This document shows positions 13,507-23,095 of a DNA stretch of 64,000 bases, piece after piece (the stretch's first letter is position 1; each line of letters begins with the position of its first letter). This stretch comes from Limanda limanda (lineage: Eukaryota; Chordata; Actinopteri; Pleuronectiformes; Pleuronectidae), in NCBI RefSeq assembly GCF_963576545.1, contig NC_083655.1, positions 14,772,940 to 14,836,939 of the forward strand, given 5' to 3'. The position numbers were made by a program, and so were the translations under genes. A model generated the notes under the pieces. That model searched no databases, was not told the origin of the DNA, and worked only from the letters and a program-made list of their open reading frames with translations.

Positions 13507-15012
13507 TAGAGGAGCAGAGCATCTAATGACCTATCTCTCTGCATCACTGCATGGCGGAAAGATGGGGAGTGCATCAACTCTCGCTGGTTCCCTCTTCCAC
13601 TCACCCTCCCCTCAGCCCCAGACAAGTCAATGATCCTTTAGAACGCCTCGAGATACATTACATGGAGCCCACGGCTGCAGTCGAGACCCCGTCTGCAGCG
13701 TTGCGGCATTTTCACTGCTCGGTCTCCCGTGTGACAAGAGGAAACGGGCTGAGGGGATGGGCAATAGAGGCGTAATTAGATTCCAAATGACTAGAGAGAA
13801 TGTCTCGCAGAGATAAGAGATAAACAGAAACAGGGAAATATGCAAAGATAATGACAACGACAACGAAGAGAGATTTGTGAGCAGAAATTGCCAAACTTAC
13901 AGTTTCTCGCTATATCAGCTGTATCAGTATATTCGTGTTGTTGAGTCATAGGCTTAACAACGTTATCTACCCTAACCAGTAATGATAAACTAAGAAAAAA
14001 AAATGTAACAGTGGAAGAAATGCGTAGAAACTTCAAGGAGTCGTACGTGAGTCATAACTCTCCAAGACGGACCGACGTGCAGTAGAGAATCGAGAACTTT
14101 TGATAGTGCTGATGCAAGTACTGGAACACTCTAAGGTGTAGTTCCTCTAGTGGCCACAAGATGGTAGCACCAAGAAATCTACTGTAATAAAAAATCTGAC
14201 CATTATTATTATTTGTATTACCATTATTAATAATAATAATGATAATAAACGTGTATATGTGCAATATATATCATAACAATTATAGTAATTATTATTATTA
14301 TTAAATGTACAAATTGATGTATGTCCAACCACCTTTAATTTAAAGCCACAGTCTTTTCTTTACTAACGGCTGAGCTACTGACAGACACACACACACATGC
14401 TCCATAAGCAGGCGTGATAAGTTTTGGGCCTGCCACTCAAACTTTATAATAAATCTGAACTTTGTTTCCTCTGTTTCACTCCAGTAATGAAATAATGTCT
14501 AACTAAAGTCACAGAGATTATTAAGAACATTTAGTTTAGTTAAGTAAAGGTGTCGTGTGCATGGATGAATTTCTTTTCTTGCATCAAACTGAATCTAGTA
14601 AGACTGTAAACAATCTTTGCTGCAGTGTAGGCGACCAGATACTGAGCTCCTCACAGACGCACTCAGATACAGTCACTGCTCCAGGGCCTCAGCTCTGCTT
14701 TAGTGGTCACCCATAAGCCTATTGCGATCTCTCATGAGATGGTGATGTGCTTAGATGTCACTGGTGAAGGTGGGGGCTATTTTGCATGCTAGAGTATTAG
14801 TGGGGCTAAAAGCAGTAATACCATCAGGACCAGCGTGGTTAAGAGGGCGTGGTGCTTTGACAGAGGGGGAGAAGAAGAAGAAGTAGAGCTGGACAGGCAG
14901 AAAAGGGAGGGCTAAGCCCGGAGGAGGGGATCTTGTGGGGCAAGAGGAATCTGTGCATTCCCCTCGTACAGGTGGCAGAGAACACAGCAGATGCACCTTT
15001 AGGTTTCTTGAA

Positions 15013-18000
15013 ATGTTTAGGAAATTTAAGGGCCTCCTCAGTGGCCCGCAGGCGCCAACGGCTCCTGGGACCACCAGAGTGGCCCCCGACCCATCTCCAG
15101 CTCCAGCTCCGGCTCCAGCTCCGGCTCCAGCTCCAGTTGAGGTAAGACATGCTTGAGAGAAGGGAAAAGTGTGTTCTATATTCAGTTTTGCAAGCTTCTG
15201 ATACTTTCATTTCATCCCTGCTGTATTGAGAGCTGTTGTATTCTGTGGAGTAGCTTTCATACTGTTCACTTTGTGCCAGTAACAGCAGCAGCAGCCAAAG
15301 CTAAAATCCCAGCTGAGAAAAAATCAAATCCTGCATCCAGCATGTAAACCAGCAGGTTTTGTTACATTTGATTCTTTTGAGATCACAAGTGGTGAAATCA
15401 TTCTTCGCCCTTTCAAACTCATTCACCTCGAACTTGCCCCTTTTTATGAAGACTCCATCAGGCGGGGCGGCAATTTGTCAAATGCAAAATTCACTTTCCT
15501 ACAAAAGCTAAATTAGCTTTTTAAAGTGCCTCTCTAATGATTGTGGTCTGAGTAATGATGCCGAACATGTTGATTTGTCTCGTAGGAGGCGAAGGCGGAC
15601 GATAAGGGGAATGAGGCCAAACCGCAGGGTAAGTCATTGTTTATTTGAGAGGCTGAATTGACACATAGAGAAGCTGAATTACTGTATGTTCCTCTTTGTT
15701 TGACTTTGTGTCACATGGGCTGTCTTCAGCTTTCTGCCCTCTGCTTCCCTTGGACCAAAGCTTGTGGTTAGATACTGGGAATGCTCTTTAACTCATGGGA
15801 CCCTCATGAATATGGTGTAACTTACTAAAAGGCTAAAAGGCTAAAATCTATATTCACTTCTGACACTCACTCTCTTCAGAACATGCTCTGGCTAGACTAC
15901 TTCAACAGTACAATACACATCAGTGCTGATTATCGTATCTTCATTCAGTTGAAATATAATTACCTCAACAATTCTAACAACCATATCAATGTATTTGTTG
16001 TTATGCTTACTCTGGTCATTTTAAGAATTGTGATGCTTCAGGGGACTGAGATTAGCTTTTTCTGCACTTGTCGGGCATAATTAATGATCAAGATGACATG
16101 TATATTGATTTAACGATTGCCATGAACATATATCTATTGATTTAGCAGATTAATTGAATCTCTGTGACATGCCGACTGTGTTGCATTCGATTTAGACACC
16201 TGTCATGTAGAGTCGAGAACAATAGGTGGGTCCTCCAGGACAGCATGAATGTGAAGAGTATTGATATACCCCCCAAAACTATTATATAAACTAAAACTAT
16301 CCTCTGACTGCTGCACATGCTTGAACAATAATCTGGCTTCATGGTCATTGTAAATCATCACATTGAATCTGTCTATGTAACTCTCTCCTCTACAGTTCTC
16401 ATTATTTTGTCTGAGTTAAACAAGTACAGCAATGATGCCTCAAGAGAATAAAACTAAACAAAAACTAAAGAGCCCCTTCTTGAAATCATGCTTAGATAGA
16501 TAGAGCAGGCAGGCAGGCAGGTACTTTATTTGTCCCAAGGGGGGAATAGGCCAGTCAGCTACTGTCAGGATAATTTCTAAGGTTGTTTAAGATAATGACA
16601 AATACAAAGTGCTTTACCGTAAAACAATCAGAAAAAAGTGAACAAGATGTACTGAATAAAATTAAAGTCTGGAGGCGATTTTTCTAAATCTTCTCCTTTC
16701 TCAGACCCGACCCCAGCCCCTGCTCCAGCCCCAACTCCAGCCCCTGCTCCAGCACCAGCCTCAGGCCCGACCCCTGCTCCAGCGCCTGGCACTGCAGCAG
16801 CTCCACCTAACCCTGATCAAGCTGGACCTGATGGGTAAGTCTTTTGTGCTCACTGAAGTTTCAGTTGATTTAGCGATACAGTTGTACAAGTGGCTTCTTA
16901 CCAGATCTGTTGTGTGGATGAATAAGATCTAGGACACATGAGTAAATGAAATTAAAGAGAGTAGATATAAAGTATTATACTCTTAGATTCAACCGACAAC
17001 ACTGATCCACCAAACCAGTATCAAATTAATCACCTGTCAGATTCCCTGGCAAGATGGCAGACAGAGACAGAAACCCTGAGAGATGAACCAGCATGTTAGA
17101 TCTTTATCCCTTGGTGCTATATGCATGTTAACAGAGGGACGACCAGAAAGTGGATTAAAAGCTTTTCAGCTTTTTAGCGTTAAGAAGCTCACCACAGCTA
17201 CCTCTGCTCCAGCAATACAAGTGTCACAAGAGGTTTGATACTCACAGTCGTAAACACTTTTACAAATGAGAAAACATGGAAAGTGGATAATAAGGGGGGT
17301 GGGATGTAAGAGCTAGGGGCTCTGAAGTTAGAAATGTGCACCTCTAGTCTAAGTGAGGTGTGGAATAAATATCATGAGAGTCAGGAGTTCACAGGTTTAT
17401 GGACAGCACTCCACTGCGGCGCGAGCCTGGTGTGAGCTCAGTATTAACATGTTACAAACGGACCTCATTCACCTCAGATGAATCAGAATCAGAATGTATT
17501 TATTGCCAAGTAGGTTTACACCTACCTGGAATTTGCTCTGGTTGTTGGTGCATACAATGAACCTTAAAAACACAATAAATACAACACATATAATAAATAT
17601 ATATATATATATAAAATAAAAATATATAAAAGATAAAAGACATAAAAACAATGCAGTGCCTGATGATAAAGATCATGTTTAATGTTACAAGCAGCCATCT
17701 GTTCAGAATTATGACTTACACTGGCGACCATCAAGATGTATTTTGTTTGTTGTTCAAATTTGGTTGTCCAACTAAATACCCTGAAATACACACTTCACTT
17801 TTCTGAGGTGTCTGATTCACAAGTTATTCTGAAAACTCAACTTTAATCTTCAAGATGTGTGGTCATGGATTTTTAAGAAAGAGAGTAGTGCAGCTTTGGA
17901 ACCAGAGAGTAGTGCAGTCTTAAAAATGTAACTCTTTTTATTTTGTATCAGTAAATTATAATACAACACACTTTTCTGCATTGAGTTCAACAGCAGCATA

Positions 18001-21000
18001 GTACACCAATACCCCCAAAAAGGCCATGTCCAACATTGTGTCAGGGCAGAGGAATTGAAGTGTCCATTTGAGTTCTTGTCCGTTACTGTGTCAATTGTTA
18101 ATTAGAATAAGCTTGTTTTAATTAATTTAAGAGCTGAACTCAGTCATGTGATAGAGATTTGCTGTAGAGCGTTCTGTGAAGTCACTCCTGGATGCCCTGG
18201 TCAGCCAGATGTATTGCTAAAGTTTGTCCACTAGAAGGCGACACTTGATCACAGACCTGCTGTCTGCACTGCTGAGTGTCTATCAGCTGAGTCTTTGCTA
18301 CACAGTCAGAATGTCTTTATTTGACACTCAGAAAGCTGCTCCGTTGAAAACTGTAGACTCTGTGGATGTGGGTTGTTCAGAAACATTTTTTTTTTTAACT
18401 GTAACGGTTGCAATTTGGGTGAAGTGACCTTTTCTATTCCTTATCAGGTGAAGTCAGTCCTTTCAGTAACTAAAACCTCCTGAAATAATCTAGTTTTGTA
18501 ATGATTTATCAGAGGAATCAACATGTGTAACGTGTCACTGGAAGTAAAAATGCAGCAGCTCACCTGTTCACTGTGTAGAAAGCATTTAGGTCAATAAGTC
18601 AGATCACGTCATGTCACATAAGCAGATTGAAATCTTGCATGATGCCACTGCTGCTGTGACTCAGTAGATATTCTATGAAGTCAGAGTAAAGCAGCTGCAG
18701 TGAGATATGTGGGTTCAGTGAGGTTTGTGTTGATGCTGCGACGTTGAAGGAGACAGAACTCGTCAAACTCCAGTGTTCTTCCCTTTTAGCTCTGTTTGGT
18801 GCTCAGATTGTAACGTATAGATAATAATTGCCTGAATGAGCGTGATTAGAGTGGAAACAGAAAAAGCTGCAGGCTACAGCAGCCCTGAAATTCAAAACAC
18901 AACAGCAAGTCAAAAGGGGAAACAACACAACACAATGCTGAATTAGAAACAATGACAAAGCCCAAAGCACAAAGACATTCATCCTTAACAGCAAAGCTAG
19001 TTACCTGCTATGAACAAGGCTCATTGCTGATTGGACGCATGCGAGGTGCAGACAAAACCTATTTTGTGAATTGGTTTGATCTGTTCTTCAGGGCCACCAT
19101 ACAAATATACATATTCCGTACATTACATGAAGTGCAGAATCTGTGGACGCATCATGAAGAACCCCAACTGTCACATGATTACACATTTGAAATAATGGCT
19201 TGAGTCATAGAAGTAGTAAAAATTTTACCTACATGTGAAATCAGACAAAAAGATGGTTTCTCCAACCTCATTACATCAGAAACCATCATCCACCATATAC
19301 TTTACCTACTTATGCCAAATACAAGGTTGTTGTACACTGTCTGACGTTGGTGGTGTTTTGTATTTTCCTTAGACAGGAGCAGCCCCCTCCTCCGCCCCTG
19401 CCCATCGTCATCAACAGGTACTCAGACGATCAGCTCCGGTCCATCATCAAGCTGATGAGGGAGAGACAGGCGCTGTACAAGGAGAAAGTGTTGGATCAGT
19501 ACGCTTCTTCCCCTGAGATCACCCCTCCTGTCAGTGAGTACAATATCAACTTTACTCGTTTGGGTGGACGCCGGATAGAGCTACTCTTCAGCACCAACCA
19601 GAGATAGTGTTACTTGATCTTGAACATTGCACTCAACCATGATAACGGTCTTTTCAGCTCCTCTGCTCCGCAAAGACAACTACGCAATACTCATCGAGGA
19701 GAGGAAGAGACAAGCCGAGGAGGATCGGATAAAGAAGGAGGAGGCGGATAAGAAGAAGAAAGAGGAGCAGGAGCAGAAGAAGAAGGATAATGAACAGAAG
19801 AAGAAGGAGGATGAGGAGAGAAAGAAGGTGGAGATGGAAGAACAGAAGAAATTGGAGAAAGTGGCCCTGAAGACCAAGGTGACCGAAGCCGCGTGGCGCG
19901 CTGTGGACTCCATGCTGAAGCCGTTTGAGGACAGTATGGATTCTGTGGTGGGGCAAACCATCGACCCTTTCACAGACCGCAGCTACATCGCCTGGCTGAG
20001 CGTGGTGACCCTGGCCTTCAACTACAACACCTGGTTCATCACGGCCCGCCTGTGCTTCCCGTACCACACGGCGGGCGCCATCCCTTTCTGGTTCACACTG
20101 GACCTGCTAGCTGACCTCGTCTACCTCATCGACTCCATCCTCTTCCAGTCCCGCAAGCAGTTTGTCAAAGGTGGAGACATCATAGTAAGTGTGACCGGTG
20201 ATCAGCACTTTTCTATAAACTTCTCCTCATGAAGCTCAAGTTATGTCATATAAAGGAATAGTTCAGCCAAAAATAAAAAATCGATTCATTATCTACTCAC
20301 CTCGATGCCAACGGAGGGGTGGGTGAAGTGTTTAATAAACTGGTGTGTAGATAATGAGTGAATTAACATTTTTGGCTGTACTATTTTTTTAACTAATTAA
20401 TAAATCCATTGTTAGATATAAATCCCCCCCGCAAGGATCAAAATTAACTACTTGTCTTTTTTAAATGATTTATTCATTTAGTCTTCAAATGGTTTCGTAT
20501 GATATTTGATCTTCCTCCTTCTCTCCCTCTCTGTCACACAGCAAATCATTCACTATGTATTCAATTATCAATATCAATTGTTAATTGTATAGATACAGCC
20601 CATGGTCACAAATCACAGTTTACCTCATAAGTTGCAACATCCTCTGCTGTTAACCCTCGACTAGATGAGAAAAAAAAACTTAAACTGGGAAAGAACCCTG
20701 AAACCGCAGCGAGGACAGGCTGAAAGTGCAATGTGATGAAGAGGAGGAAAGAGAAGCTCCTTGTGTCATTGTTTTATTTTCTTCAGGCCCTATAAAAAGA
20801 TTAGATTTCTATCATGTGTTGATTTTTGTTGTTTTCTATTTGCCTGATGAAAACCAGGCGGCGTCTAAACTCCCTTTTCTCCCTTTCAGAAAGACAGAGA
20901 AATGACTAAGAAGAACTACAGGGCGTCAGAGAGATTCAAGGTATCCTAAAGTGAATTCTTTGACCTTTGGACTTGACTGTGACCCAACGTCAGCGACTGT

Positions 21001-23029
21001 CCTCATCCTGTCTCTTATCCTCAACAGATAGACATGCTGTGTCTCATTCCTTTCGACTTGCTATACTTGCAGTTTGGATTCAAATCCATTTTCCGAGTCA
21101 ATCGTCTGCTGAAGGTGAATTCACTCATGTATATGTTTGGAGAGGTTTAATCAGACAACACTGCAAACACACTGAGGTAAAAAATTTTTGCTCCCCTCAT
21201 CGACCATCTCATTATTCTCATCAAGGTGGATACGTTCTTTGAGTTCAGTGATCGTCTGGAGAGCCTCATGTCCAAGGCGTACATCTGGAGGTGAGTCACA
21301 TGACAGGAAGTCACAACCTATGATAACGCCTTTATCGTTGTCAATGTGCACACGTCATGCAGCCAGGGATTTATAAAGAGCCTTTAACCCATGAAGGATG
21401 GACCAGTGTAATGGATGTGGTAGATAAAAGAAGGGTTTTTACTGTTTCGGTGGATTGTCCTCAGAAGCCGAGACTCTTCTTTCTTTTCGTTCTTTAATGT
21501 TTTACTACTACTTTACATTACACTTTTACACAGTTAACATCTTTCCTCCTCTGTCAGAGTGATTCGGACCATCGGTTATCTGCTCTTCATGCTCCACCTC
21601 AACGCCTGCTGCTACTACGTGGCCTCAGAGTACCAGGGCATCGGCAAAACTAAATGGGTCTACTCCGGCCTCGGCAGCGCGTGAGTACACTGCATTCGTC
21701 TTCCTGCTTGTGTTTGATTGCATGGGACTATTTTGTCTTTCCTGCATAATGTACACTAGTACAAGTAGTGCACAAAAAGGACCAGTCAGTAAAAAGTAAC
21801 ATAAGCAATCCCCTACCACATCAAAACACTAGTGACTTACAGACAAAGTTCAACTTAAGTGAAGTTCTCATTTACATTAAACTTAGAAAACAGTTTTTTG
21901 TGATGTGCCTCATTAAGGAAGTGGTTCAGATTCTGACTCTACATGTCAAGGAAATCCATGTCAGTGATGTTTCTTAATAGTTCTCTGAGGTGGTGGCAGA
22001 CACAAAGTGTGATGGAGCTTCCTCAGGCCACCACACAATCTATAACTTCATTGTAAAATTGAAAGTTGTCGCTATCTAATCAGGTTATCATGAATAGCTA
22101 AACCAAACAGTCCTAAATAACCTTGTGTCTTTGACAGAAAAACATTAACTGTCATTATCTTATGATTCATATTTAGCCATTATGTTGCACATGACCTCAA
22201 GTTCTATATTTATTTGTATGTTTCCCTCTCAAAGTTGAAATCTTGTCAGCAGCTCTGAGCTGCGTCATGTGATTGGAAAGGTGTGTTTAATTATAACAGT
22301 TGAACTCTGAATTCAACATGATATATCTTATTTCTAGCATTTGTGGTTAGGAAGAAATCCAAAACACATAAAAATAATGTCTTTCTGTGTATGACTTTAA
22401 TACAAACGTTTATTGTTTTACCCTGATTCAGGTTGCAAATGATCCCAACATTTACAGAATACTTAGAGGACTTGACATTTCCATTATATACACCACAGAC
22501 CTTCAGGGAGTTAACTTCAGTGTTGGTTGCACAGTAACCATATTTATTTTTTTTTTAGTTGCATTTTATAAAACATCCATCACTGAGGGATCGAGAGAAA
22601 ATGACACGTGTTGTATGTTCCGTCTTTGCTGCCGCTGCAGTTACCTCAGCTGCTTCTTCTATGCGGAGAAGTCCCTGCTGATGATCGCTGAGCTGCCCTT
22701 TCCAGACACCATGTTCGGACAGATCTTTCAGATGACTAACTACCTTTTTGGGGCGTTCTTTATGTCCATCATTCTTGGCCAGGTAGTTTCTTTGTAATAT
22801 ATTTTTTTATCATTTTAAAAATGACTCTGCCATGTTTTTGGCATAAATTACATTTTTGCTTTTCTCCCATTCCTTTTATTATTTTTTTTCATCTAAAGGT
22901 CGTAAAAATATTTAGTTACTTCAAGAAAACCTAAGCAACTGTAGGTTTCTCGAAAATGTGGCAGCAAAGACATCAAGAGAATTAAACTGTGCAGCTCTCT
23001 TGGAGGATGAGCACCCTTCGAATCGCACG

Positions 23030-23095
<66 letters not shown>

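Larger units (their letters stand above)
7700..14700. other. Gene-free stretch before the channel cluster
   Basis: No exon was recognised on either strand. Several sub-blocks (about 10,480-10,760, 12,890-13,140 and 13,440-13,780) have balanced composition and homeodomain-like TAAT motifs, and read like candidate regulatory DNA rather than decayed repeats. That is inference only. A phrase around 12,385-12,425 (CAGAGCCCTGTGGGACACCC) recurs in fish dispersed repeats. Simple repeats are listed separately. Confidence 0.45.

Noticed and set aside
14935..15012. Upstream in-frame ATG that would add 26 residues to copy 1
   Set aside because: The added residues have no counterpart in copies 2 and 3 or human CNGB3, whose N-termini align with MFRKFKGL at 15013.
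14839..15210. Minus-strand frame with repeated Trp-Ser-Arg-Ser
   Set aside because: Antisense reading of the Pro-Ala repeat in exon 1 of copy 1.
19654..20067. 137-codon minus-strand frame rich in Leu and Phe, with similar frames at 29978-30337 and 44194-44553
   Set aside because: These are antisense shadows of the Lys/Glu-rich coiled-coil exons of the three channel genes; AAG/GAG-rich sense codons read as CTT/CTC on the other strand.
22387..22640. The open frame upstream of the alternative pore exon as coding sequence
   Set aside because: It matches no channel segment, and homology to the canonical exon begins exactly at the AG at 22639-22640, so this part is intron that happens to be open.
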